A DNA stretch of 64,000 nt, taken from the NCBI RefSeq assembly GCF_018531125.1, contig NZ_JAHDSY010000001.1; one strand, 5' to 3'. The translations under genes were made by a program, and so were the position numbers. A model generated the notes under the pieces. It had not been told where the DNA came from, searched no databases, and was given only the letters and a program-made list of their open reading frames with translations. This DNA is from Canibacter zhuwentaonis. Its GTDB lineage: Bacteria > Actinomycetota > Actinomycetes > Actinomycetales > Microbacteriaceae. This document shows, piece after piece, positions 1-7,270 of the stretch (position 1 is its first letter; every line of letters starts with the position of its first letter).

Positions 1-1
1 C

Positions 2-247
2 TCCAGTCTGAGCAATCAGATCATTCTTGATGCCTTCGGAGGGTCTGGTTCTACTTTGGTGGCTGCAGAGCAAACCGGACGCGTAGCCAGGTTGGTTGAG
101 CTTGACCCGAAGTACGCCGATGTCATCATCAACCGCTACAAGGAGCTCGCAGGAGCCATCAGCGGCATCAAAGCCATGCGAGACGGCCAAGAGCTGTCCT
201 TTGAAGATGCACAGGAAGAAGTGGAGGCGGGTGATAGTGATGGGTAG
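2..247 (+). CDS. DNA methyltransferase, C-terminal part (N6/N4 type), partial
   Basis: The frame is open from the window edge. Its first residues read LDAFGGSGSTLVAAE, followed by VELDPKYADVIINRY. This is the typical C-terminal SAM-binding FxGxG motif and following helix of phage N6-adenine/N4-cytosine DNA methyltransferases with the late motif I order. The catalytic DPPY/NPPY motif would lie upstream, outside the window. The stop overlaps the start of the cytosine methyltransferase gene, so the two are probably co-translated. Such phage enzymes usually protect the phage genome against host restriction. Family is clear; specificity is unknown. Confidence 0.8.
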   Translation, partial: SSLSNQIILDAFGGSGSTLVAAEQTGRVARLVELDPKYADVIINRYKELAGAISGIKAMRDGQELSFEDAQEEVEAGDSDG

Positions 248-1652
248 GGCGTTGACGTTGGGTTCGCTCTTTGATGGTTCTGGCACATTCCCTCTAGCCG
301 CCATAAGGGCTGGGATTGTGCCGGTGTGGGCAAGTGAGATTGAGCCTGTTCCTATCCGAGTGACTCGTAAAAACCTGCCCGAAATGATCCATCTTGGGGA
401 CGTGAGCACTATCGATGGCGGGCAGATACCGCCGGTGGACATCGTCGCGTTCGGCTCGCCCTGCACTGATCTGTCGGTTGCTGGTAAACGAGCCGGACTT
501 GAGGGCAAAGCCTCTGGTTTGTTCTTCGAGGTAACCCGCATCATCAAACAAATGCGCGAGGCCACAGCCGAGAAATTCCCGCGTTTTGTGGTGTGGGAAA
601 ACGTTCCTGGCGCATTTTCTAGTCAGAAGGGAGAAGACTTTGCCGCCGTCATCAACACCCTGCTCGCCCTTACCCAAACAGGAGCGCAAACAGCGCGGGC
701 GCTGCCCGAAGTTATTGTCCCTCAAGAAGGATGGGCCAAAGCAGACCTGGTCGTGGGCAGTGGATTCTCACTGGCATGGCGAGTTTTGGACGCGCAATAC
801 TGGGGAGTGCCCCAGCGCCGTAAAAGAATCTTCCTTATCGCAGATCTTGCAGGACAAAGTGCCCCAGAAATACTTTTTGACGCCAAGGGCAGCAATGGGA
901 ATCTTGAACCGAGCAGCCAAACACTCCAAACCCCTCCCAGACCTACTACGTCAAGCCCTTCAGACAACAGCTTTGGGGCATGTACGCTGCGGATGCGCTC
1001 AGGTAAACCCGGAGGAGGCAAAGGCCCACTAATCCAACACGGGCAATCGGGCACTTTAGCTACCAGGTGCGATCAGATTCTCTTCCACCCGATCTGCTAC
1101 GGGTTTAACGCCATCCATAAAGAGCGGGACTCCAACAGTGGGAGGTATGGGTTTGCCACGAGTGTCGCAAAAACCCTTGATTTGCATGGCGGTAGAGCCA
1201 CTTGCAACCAAGGAGGAATGCTGGTCACGCAGCCCCATTGCATGACCACCACATCGCATCCAGCCATCGGCAAAAACTGCGCACCCACACTGTCTGCTCG
1301 GGACTTTAAACAGCCACCAATCACCACCCAGGCGAGCAACCACTGTTGTCAGGCGTTGGTGGCTAGGCATCTAACCCCGCTGGAATGCTCACGCCTCCAA
1401 GGCTTCCCAGACCAGTGGATAACCGTGCTAGAAAACCCTGACCCGACCATGGAAGAACTCTCGTTCTGGCAGGGCGTGTTTACTACCTACGCAAGGGTGA
1501 TGGGCAAAAAGCCACGCACCCTACGTCAGGTACGCACGTGGCTCGCCCAGCCGGTGACTGACGGGGCCTTGTATCGGATGTGGGGCAACGGGATTGCATT
1601 GCCGTGCGCTCAGTTCATCATGGACCAAATCGCCAAGCACGCAACCACCTAG
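240..1652 (+). CDS. DNA (cytosine-5)-methyltransferase
   Basis: This is a C5 cytosine methyltransferase of about 470 residues. Motif I (SLFDGSGTF) is near residues 9-17. The catalytic Pro-Cys of motif IV (GSPCTDLS) is at Cys75. Motif VI (ENV) is at 120-122, motif VIII (QRRKRIF) near 192, and the C-terminal SRLQGFP and GNGIALP motifs IX-X close the fold, with the target-recognition region between. ATG 240 is preferred over longer upstream frames because motif I should lie close to the N terminus. In-frame GTG codons at 231 and 237 with GGAGG at 223-227 are alternatives. It overlaps the preceding methyltransferase by eight bases. Its likely role is anti-restriction modification of phage DNA. 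Confidence 0.9.
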   Translation: MGRALTLGSLFDGSGTFPLAAIRAGIVPVWASEIEPVPIRVTRKNLPEMIHLGDVSTIDGGQIPPVDIVAFGSPCTDLSVAGKRAGLEGKASGLFFEVTRIIKQMREATAEKFPRFVVWENVPGAFSSQKGEDFAAVINTLLALTQTGAQTARALPEVIVPQEGWAKADLVVGSGFSLAWRVLDAQYWGVPQRRKRIFLIADLAGQSAPEILFDAKGSNGNLEPSSQTLQTPPRPTTSSPSDNSFGACTLRMRSGKPGGGKGPLIQHGQSGTLATRCDQILFHPICYGFNAIHKERDSNSGRYGFATSVAKTLDLHGGRATCNQGGMLVTQPHCMTTTSHPAIGKNCAPTLSARDFKQPPITTQASNHCCQALVARHLTPLECSRLQGFPDQWITVLENPDPTMEELSFWQGVFTTYARVMGKKPRTLRQVRTWLAQPVTDGALYRMWGNGIALPCAQFIMDQIAKHATT

Positions 1653-1677
1653 TTCTCCTAGTGGGAACTGACTGGCT
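1650..1677 (-). repeat. Inverted copy of the pre-terminase repeat
   Basis: Read on the minus strand, this stretch just behind the methyltransferase stop resembles the two direct repeats at 4599-4621 and 4660-4682: AGCC, then TTCCC, then GAACT. The pattern is partly palindromic (GTTC...GAAC). It could be a protein-binding site; nothing shows which protein. Confidence 0.4.
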
Positions 1678-1746
1678 TTGTTACCTCGGATAAGTGATGC
1701 CGCCACTTGTCCGGGGCAGCCAACCAGCCTCACTTCGAAGTGTGCT

Positions 1747-1826
1747 CGAGACCGCTACGTTCCCTGACGTTTAAGCCGGTTTTGGGCTGGATAAACCTGT
1801 GAAACAGAGCGTTCATGTTGTTGACA
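1747..1826 (+). repeat. Accessory-gene leader repeat, copy 1
   Basis: First of four related intergenic segments. It has an ACCGCTACGTTCCC box, then the core GGTTTTGGGCTGGATAA at 1778-1794, then TGTGAAACAGAGCGTT to 1813 and TTGTTGACA to 1825. It lies in the 211-base gap between the methyltransferase and the DUF4314 gene. Position just upstream of a gene suggests a shared promoter or operator, but no function is proven. Confidence 0.65.
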
Positions 1827-1863
1827 GAAAAACCCCACAAGCCACAAGGGAGAACACACAACC

Positions 1864-2802
1864 ATGAACATCACCTTTGACTACGACCTGCCGACTGGTA
1901 AACGCTCCACCATCGTCACCAACCTCCAAGCCCTCTACGACATCAAGCCTCAGTACCTGGGAGCACCCAGTTATGAGTACCAGGTCGGCCCCGCAATCGT
2001 AAGCAGGAACGGCACCATCAGGTGGCAGGGTAAGCAGCCTTCTAAGAAGGATGTGCGCGACCTATTGGGACTGCTTGGGGAGGATGACTTCTACCCAGAC
2101 AACCTCTTCGACCTACGCCACTGGCTCGAAACCAAACAAACCCGCACCCCCACCCCCGTGGTGAAACCCGGTGAGGCAGAGCCAGAGGAGTTGGTGGCTG
2201 AAGGGCTTACGGTGACCATCCCGCGCGCTACCTTTACCGATGCCGCCCTGAAACGCTTCAAGGCCCTGGTGAGTGCGAAGGATCCGCTGATCCAGGCTGC
2301 CCTAGACCTTGAGGCACTGCCCATCGAGGTCACTGACGAGACGGTTTCGATGCCATGGATTCAACGTCCTAGCACCACGGCCGAAGCTCATGCTCTCACC
2401 GAGTTGATTGGGGCGATGCTCACCATGGCGAGGGATGCCAAGCGGGTTACCGCCAAGCCCAAGGAGGAAAGCAACCCTCGGTATGCGATGCGCTGCTTCC
2501 TACTTCGCCTGGGCTTCATCGGACCCGAGCACAAAGCCCTACGCAAAACGTTGATGGGTGACCTGGCGGGGTCTGCAGCTTGGCGCACCCCACCAACCGA
2601 GGATACGCAGCCTGCGGTGAAGCCATCACTGGTGGGGCGCAGGATCCGCCTCGATGACACGAGTGACCCTTACACCACCCTCACCCCAGGAACCGAGGGC
2701 ACCATCAACCAGATTGATGACCTGGGAACCATCCACGTGAGCTGGGATAACGGTTCCACCCTAGGGCTAGTGCCTGGGGAGGACTCCTACACACTCCTCT
2801 AA
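1864..2802 (+). CDS. Phage protein with C-terminal DUF4314-like domain
   Basis: A 312-residue protein of unknown function. The last ~60 residues (from about 254: LVGRRIRLDD, then TEGTI, then VSWDNGSTLGL) form the small beta-barrel-like DUF4314 domain common on actinobacterial and Firmicutes mobile elements. The N-terminal two thirds, acidic and proline-containing, is not recognised. The start ATG follows GGGAG by about ten bases. Leader repeat copy 1 lies immediately upstream and a hairpin followed by a T-run lies downstream, so it may form its own transcription unit. Confidence 0.6.
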   Translation: MNITFDYDLPTGKRSTIVTNLQALYDIKPQYLGAPSYEYQVGPAIVSRNGTIRWQGKQPSKKDVRDLLGLLGEDDFYPDNLFDLRHWLETKQTRTPTPVVKPGEAEPEELVAEGLTVTIPRATFTDAALKRFKALVSAKDPLIQAALDLEALPIEVTDETVSMPWIQRPSTTAEAHALTELIGAMLTMARDAKRVTAKPKEESNPRYAMRCFLLRLGFIGPEHKALRKTLMGDLAGSAAWRTPPTEDTQPAVKPSLVGRRIRLDDTSDPYTTLTPGTEGTINQIDDLGTIHVSWDNGSTLGLVPGEDSYTLL

Positions 2803-2819
2803 AACCCACACCAACTGAC

Positions 2820-2862
2820 CTGCCGGCACCCCTAGGAATGTGGGTGCTGGCGGTCTTTTGCA
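2820..2862 (+). terminator. Terminator-like hairpin after DUF4314 gene
   Basis: A near-perfect stem, GCCGGCACCC against GGGTGCTGGC, is closed by a short loop and followed by GGTCTTTTG. This is a typical intrinsic terminator, 17 bases past the stop codon. Confidence 0.6.
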
Positions 2863-2949
2863 AGAGATATACACCGCTACTTTTCCCAGTGAATAAGCAG
2901 CTTTTGGGCTGGATAAACTTGTGAATAAGAGGGTTCATTGTTGTTGACA
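2863..2949 (+). repeat. Accessory-gene leader repeat, copy 2
   Basis: Second copy: AGAGATATACACCGCTACTT, TTCCC, then CTTTTGGGCTGGATAAACTT from 2901, TGTGAATAAGAGGGTTC and TTGTTGACA. Compared with copy 1 it has an extra T in the TTCATTGTTG segment. It precedes the small gene ending at 3268. Confidence 0.65.
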
Positions 2950-3028
2950 CAACCACCGGCCAGCACCCGCTGACCACCGAATACTCCGCTACGCAGGCCG
3001 ACAGTGTGCTGCCTGAGGGCTGGTCCGC

Positions 3029-3268
3029 TTGGGACTGCCCGAGTGGGCAACCGCCTGGTATGCCGCCGAGCAGGGCCAAGCGCCCGCTGAAGTAATCCGC
3101 GCCCTCGAAGTTATCTGCGAGGACTACGAACCCGACTTCATCACCCTGACTCCAACCCGCTGTGAGGAACTCGGGCCGTTCGAAATCGACACCATCCAAC
3201 TGCGCGCCATGCTCATTGACGCCTACCGCATCGGCTTCGCCCACGCCCAAACCCGGGCCGCAAACTAG
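3029..3268 (+). CDS. Small phage protein of unknown function, probably frameshifted at its 5' end
   Basis: The encoded peptide (79 residues from TTG 3029) is acidic and helix-rich, and is not recognised. No good ribosome site precedes it. The previous frame, open from 2925 to about 3040, encodes a peptide ending in LPEGWSAWD that would run smoothly into LPEWATAWYAA of this frame if one C were restored near 3036. The native gene was therefore probably longer, about 105-110 residues, and is broken by a one-base loss. The alternative is that only the short frame is translated. Confidence 0.45.
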   Translation: MGLPEWATAWYAAEQGQAPAEVIRALEVICEDYEPDFITLTPTRCEELGPFEIDTIQLRAMLIDAYRIGFAHAQTRAAN

Positions 3269-3345
3269 AGATGCACACCTCTAGAAAACCTTGTTATTAA
3301 GCGGTTTTGGGCTGGATATAAGTGCGAAACAGAGCGTTACTTGTA
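3267..3345 (+). repeat. Accessory-gene leader repeat, copy 3
   Basis: Third copy: AGAGATGCACACCTCTAG, then GCGGTTTTGGGCTGGATATA from 3301 and GTGCGAAACAGAGCGTTACT. It begins at the stop of the preceding gene and ends about 40 bases before the 92-residue gene. Confidence 0.65.
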
Positions 3346-3385
3346 ACACCTGGAACACGCCAGGGAGCAAGGAAAGGCAAGCACA

Positions 3386-3664
3386 ATGAACACCTCGAAG
3401 ACCACGATGGAGACCCTGGCCGAGACCACCGCCCAGCGCATCATCCTCCAACACGGGGACCGTACCCTGGTCGCCACCTACCGATACCTGAGCGGCAAGG
3501 ACAACGGATGGCAGGCCGAAACCTGCCGCATGGTCGAAGCCCCGATCCCCGGCTGGGGTGAGGACGCCCGCTCCGCCAGCCAATGCGCCCTCGAACAGGT
3601 AGCAGCCTCGGATGAGTACTTCGCGGACAACGGCTCGGCGATCGCCTGGGCCATGAACAACTAA
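3386..3664 (+). CDS. Hypothetical phage accessory protein, 92 aa
   Basis: Not recognised. It is a small soluble protein with a beta-rich start (residues 18-35) and an acidic, Ala-rich C-terminal half. ATG 3386 is preceded by AAGGAAAGGC. Like its neighbours it sits between a leader repeat (copy 3) and a terminator-like hairpin. Its opening, MNTSKTT, resembles the MNTKNTT of the next gene, which hints at shared ancestry of leaders and starts. The frame is intact and codon use matches the phage. Confidence 0.6.
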   Translation: MNTSKTTMETLAETTAQRIILQHGDRTLVATYRYLSGKDNGWQAETCRMVEAPIPGWGEDARSASQCALEQVAASDEYFADNGSAIAWAMNN

Positions 3665-3690
3665 AACCCGCACACCGTCCAGCACACTTG

Positions 3691-3727
3691 AGCCGCACCA
3701 CCCGAACCTGGTGGCTGCGGTCTTTTT
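3691..3727 (+). terminator. Terminator-like hairpin after 92-aa gene
   Basis: CCGCACCACC pairs with GGTGGCTGCGG, with one bulged C, followed by TCTTTTTA. It lies 27 bases past the stop codon. Confidence 0.6.
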
Positions 3728-3763
3728 ACACCCAAAACCAGAGCCTGTTCGGGGTGTTGATTT

Positions 3764-3840
3764 AGAGATGCACACCGCTACTTTTCCCTGCATTTACAAG
3801 GGGAAACGACTGGATAAGAGTGTGTTTCTAAGCCTTAATG
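3764..3840 (+). repeat. Accessory-gene leader repeat, copy 4
   Basis: Most divergent copy: AGAGATGCACACCGCTACTT and TTCCC are conserved with copy 2. The core is reduced to ACTGGATAAGAGTGTG. It precedes the 191-residue gene by about 60 bases. Confidence 0.6.
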
Positions 3841-3898
3841 GTTACACAACGAAGAGCACAGGGGCACAGGCCCCTGAGAGACCGAAAGGATAACCACG

Positions 3899-4474
3899 AT
3901 GAACACCAAGAACACCACCAAGACCACCGGTAAGGCTGCTAAGAGTGAGGTCATCAGCACCGGGGAGCTGCGCCGCCTGCTCGAAGACATCGCTATCGCT
4001 GACGAATATGCCGGCATCGACACACTCCTATCCCGGGGCTCGGATGGCTTCGACTGGGCGGAAATGAGCGTCACCACGCTGCTGCGGCTGATGAAGAACT
4101 CCTTCGAAGCAGGCCTGGACGCTGCACACAACCGGGGCATCACCAAGGTGGTGCCAAGCGAAGAGGTCTACACCGAAGCCGACTACCACGTCATCGACCC
4201 CGCCCCACAAACCTTGAACGATGAAGACGAGGCAGCCCGGGTGGGAACCCACGGCATCGACAACGTCTGGATCCCAATCGGGGAAGGCAAACGAGCCTTG
4301 ATCTACACCACCTGGGCCAACGCGACCGGATGGCGCAAAGTCCCCGCCATCTACACCAAACAACCTGGCGGCACCTATCAGCTAGCCACCTGGAACGAAG
4401 AAGGCTTCGACTTCAACCGGATGCGCGCCGAAGGCTACACAGAAGCTCTGACCTGGGCAATCAAGAACGCCTAA
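3899..4474 (+). CDS. Hypothetical phage accessory protein, 191 aa
   Basis: Not recognised. It is an acidic soluble protein. A lysine/threonine-rich start (residues 1-15) precedes a helical segment (about 22-80) and a mixed C-terminal region with several Trp residues. ATG 3899 follows GAAAGGA. It is the last gene before the terminase and occupies the usual place of a small terminase subunit, but it has no visible HTH and is separated from terL by a terminator and repeats, so a TerS role is not supported. It carries its own leader repeat (copy 4). Confidence 0.6.
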   Translation: MNTKNTTKTTGKAAKSEVISTGELRRLLEDIAIADEYAGIDTLLSRGSDGFDWAEMSVTTLLRLMKNSFEAGLDAAHNRGITKVVPSEEVYTEADYHVIDPAPQTLNDEDEAARVGTHGIDNVWIPIGEGKRALIYTTWANATGWRKVPAIYTKQPGGTYQLATWNEEGFDFNRMRAEGYTEALTWAIKNA

Positions 4475-4484
4475 GCGGCCCACT

Positions 4485-4527
4485 AGCCAGACCCATCCCG
4501 AGGATGGGCGGGCTGGCCCTCTTTTCA
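4485..4527 (+). terminator. Terminator-like hairpin before terL
   Basis: A CCAGACCCATCC arm and a GGATGGGC...GGCTGG arm are followed by CCCTCTTTTC. A second hairpin (GCGGGGC 4550-4556 with GCCCCGC 4566-4572) follows but has no T-run after it. Confidence 0.6.
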
Positions 4528-4572
4528 CAACACTGATGCTCCGCCAAACGCGGGGCTTTTTCTATGCCCCGC

Positions 4573-4690
4573 AATCACTTAAACACGGCGAGAACTCTAG
4601 CCGATTCCCGCACGGCGAACTTGGGACCACGACATCACTTAGCCAGCCGCCATTAGTCCAGCCAGTTCCCGCACAGAGAACTACCGCAAA
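4573..4690 (+). repeat. Two degenerate ~60-bp tandem copies upstream of terL
   Basis: ATCACTTA at 4575 and 4635, and AGCC(GA/AG)TTCCCGCAC..GAACT at 4599-4621 and 4660-4682, recur with a period of about 60 bases. Nineteen of 23 bases match in the second block. A third, inverted copy lies at 1650-1677. Repeats next to terL often belong to packaging (pac/cos) sites or operators; the role here is inferred from position only. Confidence 0.5.
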
Positions 4691-4716
4691 CCACCAAACC
4701 AGGAAGGGAGCAAACC

Positions 4717-6324
4717 ATGATGCGTCGCCTTGAGAACTATGAGCCGACTCGTTTCATGGCCGAAGGCTCCCACTACGACAAGCGCTCTGCCGACTACGCG
4801 GTTGCGTTCATCCAGACCCTGACCCACACCAAGGGACGCTGGGTCGGCAAACCCTTTGAACTGATTGATTGGCAAGAGCGCATCATCCGTGACCTGTTCG
4901 GCACCCTCAAGCCGGATGGGTTCCGCCAGTTCAATACAGCCTACGTTGAGATCCCCAAAAAGATGGGCAAATCAGAGCTCGCCGCAGCCGTGGCACTGCT
5001 GCTCACGTGTGGGGATGGTGAGGAGCGGGCAGAAGTCTACGGTTGCGCTGCAGACCGACAGCAAGCATCCATCGTGTTCGAGGTCGCAGCTGACATGGTC
5101 CGCAACAGCCCCGCCCTCTCACGCCGGGTGAAGATTCTGGCCAGCCAAAAGCGCATCGTCTTCCAACCCACCAACAGCTTCTACCAGGTGCTTAGCGCTG
5201 AGGCCTACTCGAAGCATGGGTTCAACATTCACGGCGTGGTCTTTGACGAGCTGCACACCCAGCCCGACCGCCGACTATTCGATGTAATGACCAAAGGCAG
5301 TGGGGATGCGCGCACCCAGCCCCTGTATTTCCTGATCACGACGGCAGGGTCGGACACCAACTCGATTTGCTACGAAACGCACCAAAAAGCCCAAGACATC
5401 TTGGAGGGCAGGAAGATCGACCCCACCTTCTACCCAGTCATCTACGGCGCAGACCAAGACGATGACTGGACGGATGAGGCCGTGTGGGCGAAAGCCAACC
5501 CATCCCTAGGCATCACCGTAGGGATAGATAAAGTCCGTGCGGCCTGTGAGAGCGCGAAGCAGAACCCGGCAGAGGAAAACTCCTTCCGCCAGTTGCGCCT
5601 GAACCAGTGGGTGAAACAAAGTGTTCGGTGGATGCCAATGCACGCCTGGGATAACTGCCAACGCCAATTCACCCCAGACCAACTGCGGGGTCGAGTCTGC
5701 TACGGCGGGCTCGACCTCTCATCCACCGCGGATATCACCGCGTTCGTCCAAGTCTTCCCGCCAGAAGAAGCCGGAGAACCCTACTTCGTCCTCCCGCACT
5801 TCTGGATCCCAGAGGACAACATCGACCGGCGCGTCCTGCGCGACCGAGTCCCATACGACCTCTGGGCCAAGCAAGGACACTTGAACTTAACCGAGGGGAA
5901 CGTGGTCCACTACGCCCACATCGAGCAAACCATCGAGCAAATCTCTGAAACCTACGATTTGCGGGAGGTGGCGTTCGACCGATGGGGCGCAGTCCAAATG
6001 ACCCAAAACCTCGATGCCATGGGTCTTACCGTCGTCCCCTTCGGCCAAGGCTTCAAAGACATGAGTCCACCAACCAAAGAGCTAATGAAGCTCGTACTGG
6101 AGGGCAAGCTGGCCCATGATGGGCATCCGGTTTTGCGGTGGATGATGGACAACATCTTCATCCGCCAAGATCCCGCCGGAAACATCAAACCCGACAAAGA
6201 AAAGAGCACCGAGAAAATCGACGGTGTCGTCGCCACCATCATGGGATTAGACCGCGCCATACGTTGTGGGGCCGGGCCAGCATCAGAGTCGGTATACGAC
6301 CAGCGAGGGTTACTGCTTCTTTGA
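4717..6324 (+). CDS. terL: Phage terminase large subunit
   Basis: ATPase and nuclease motor that packages phage DNA into proheads. The 535-residue length is normal for the HK97-like large terminase family. The ATPase domain shows a Walker A-like EIPKKMGKS (Lys85) and Walker B VVFDELH (Asp177-Glu178). The nuclease domain starts at GGLDLSSTADIT, with the metal-binding Asp333. AAGGGAG precedes the ATG by about seven bases. Upstream lie a terminator and short repeats rather than a recognisable small subunit gene. Downstream a strong hairpin with a G11 run separates it from the leftward cargo gene. The frame is intact. Confidence 0.95.
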   Translation: MMRRLENYEPTRFMAEGSHYDKRSADYAVAFIQTLTHTKGRWVGKPFELIDWQERIIRDLFGTLKPDGFRQFNTAYVEIPKKMGKSELAAAVALLLTCGDGEERAEVYGCAADRQQASIVFEVAADMVRNSPALSRRVKILASQKRIVFQPTNSFYQVLSAEAYSKHGFNIHGVVFDELHTQPDRRLFDVMTKGSGDARTQPLYFLITTAGSDTNSICYETHQKAQDILEGRKIDPTFYPVIYGADQDDDWTDEAVWAKANPSLGITVGIDKVRAACESAKQNPAEENSFRQLRLNQWVKQSVRWMPMHAWDNCQRQFTPDQLRGRVCYGGLDLSSTADITAFVQVFPPEEAGEPYFVLPHFWIPEDNIDRRVLRDRVPYDLWAKQGHLNLTEGNVVHYAHIEQTIEQISETYDLREVAFDRWGAVQMTQNLDAMGLTVVPFGQGFKDMSPPTKELMKLVLEGKLAHDGHPVLRWMMDNIFIRQDPAGNIKPDKEKSTEKIDGVVATIMGLDRAIRCGAGPASESVYDQRGLLLL

Positions 6325-6327
6325 AAA

Positions 6328-6375
6328 GTCTTGTGGGGGGGGGGGTAAGCGCATAGGCACCTACCCCCACAAGAC
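6328..6375. terminator. Bidirectional hairpin with G11 tract
   Basis: GTCTTGTGGGGG at 6328-6339 is perfectly complementary to CCCCCACAAGAC at 6364-6375. An uninterrupted run of eleven G (6335-6345) sits in and beyond the left arm. It lies between the convergent terL and the leftward cargo gene, as expected for a shared terminator. Confidence 0.6.
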
Positions 6376-6392
6376 GCTAAAGATTGTCTCCT

Positions 6393-7076
6393 TTAGCGCT
6401 GACAGTTACTATCAAACTCTGCTTGCTCTTCAGCCGCAGTTTCAAGTTCTTCTGCTGTCAAGACTCGGTTGATAGGCCCCTGTCGTGAAAGAAGATAGCT
6501 CTGAGCATAGGTTGCTCGTTCATGATCTCCCAGTGGTTCTACTAAGAAAGCACGACGGCCGCGATGAGTCTTGATCCCCTCAATCTCGCGGATTAAGCGA
6601 CCGCCATCGAGGATGAAACCTGCGTAAGAAGCTAGGACTAGGCAATGCTGCTCGGTCAGGAAATCTGAATCCTCTTTACTAAGAGACCAATAACCGGTAA
6701 CTCGTAGCTCGTTATTCTCAAGCAGAACCCACTCGTCGCCTGTCACATGTTGTTTGATGTCAATCAATCGATCAAGATTTCGTGGACCAGTGGCATCCAC
6801 ATACATAGATGGCACACAGTTCCCAGTTTCATAGCCGATCGAGCAGATTAGTGCTTTTTCTTCTGATTTGGGAATCCGTAAGTAGTTGGAACGAGCAGGG
6901 AAAAGTTTCTCGATTGATGTTCCCGTGTAGCGGTTACGCTCATTCCCAGGGGCACGATTGATGAGATGAAGTTTGATCAACTTCGATAGAGTATTGGATC
7001 CGATTCCCAGTTGACGCTTTACGTCTTCAAATCCGAGGGTGCTGTTGGTTGCACTGAAATCGTGTGGACGTGGCAT
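6393..7076 (-). CDS. Leftward cargo (moron-like) gene, putative HTH N-terminus
   Basis: This 227-residue protein is encoded against the direction of the structural operon, between terminase and portal. ATG at 7076 is chosen because AAAGGTGG precedes it by five bases; a longer frame to 7145 exists. Residues about 12-45 (FEDVKRQLGI, then TLSKLIKLHLI) look like a helix-turn-helix with a wing-like continuation. The rest is unrecognised and mixed alpha/beta. Base composition is more AT-rich than the flanking phage genes. Opposite strand, own leader and composition fit a late-acquired cargo gene, possibly lysogenic conversion or defence, but no function can be assigned. Confidence 0.65.
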   Translation of the reverse strand: MPRPHDFSATNSTLGFEDVKRQLGIGSNTLSKLIKLHLINRAPGNERNRYTGTSIEKLFPARSNYLRIPKSEEKALICSIGYETGNCVPSMYVDATGPRNLDRLIDIKQHVTGDEWVLLENNELRVTGYWSLSKEDSDFLTEQHCLVLASYAGFILDGGRLIREIEGIKTHRGRRAFLVEPLGDHERATYAQSYLLSRQGPINRVLTAEELETAAEEQAEFDSNCQR

Positions 7077-7270
7077 GACTACCACCTTTCTGGAAGCAAA
7101 GGCTTCCAACTGGGCGTTCCGAGTTTCCCCTTGACGCCAGGTCAATTACTAGATGAATCCGCTCTCCAAGATCTGGGGAGGTCGTTCACTTGAAAGTCTA
7201 GACCTTCTCCCATCGCCATGTCAATAGGAACAGTCGAATCCGATTGGTCACAAATTGTAGGAGTGTATTT

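Noticed and set aside
294..725. Long minus-strand frames opposite the cytosine methyltransferase
   Set aside because: They have no ribosome sites and no family-like sequence, and they mirror strongly conserved methyltransferase motifs on the plus strand.
1747..3840. CRISPR array or attC cassette array formed by the four leader repeats
   Set aside because: The repeats are about 75 bases, diverged, spaced by genes, and lack the inverted core of attC sites or regular spacers.
3899..4474. Small terminase subunit
   Set aside because: The position fits, but no HTH or TerS motif is visible and a terminator separates it from terL.
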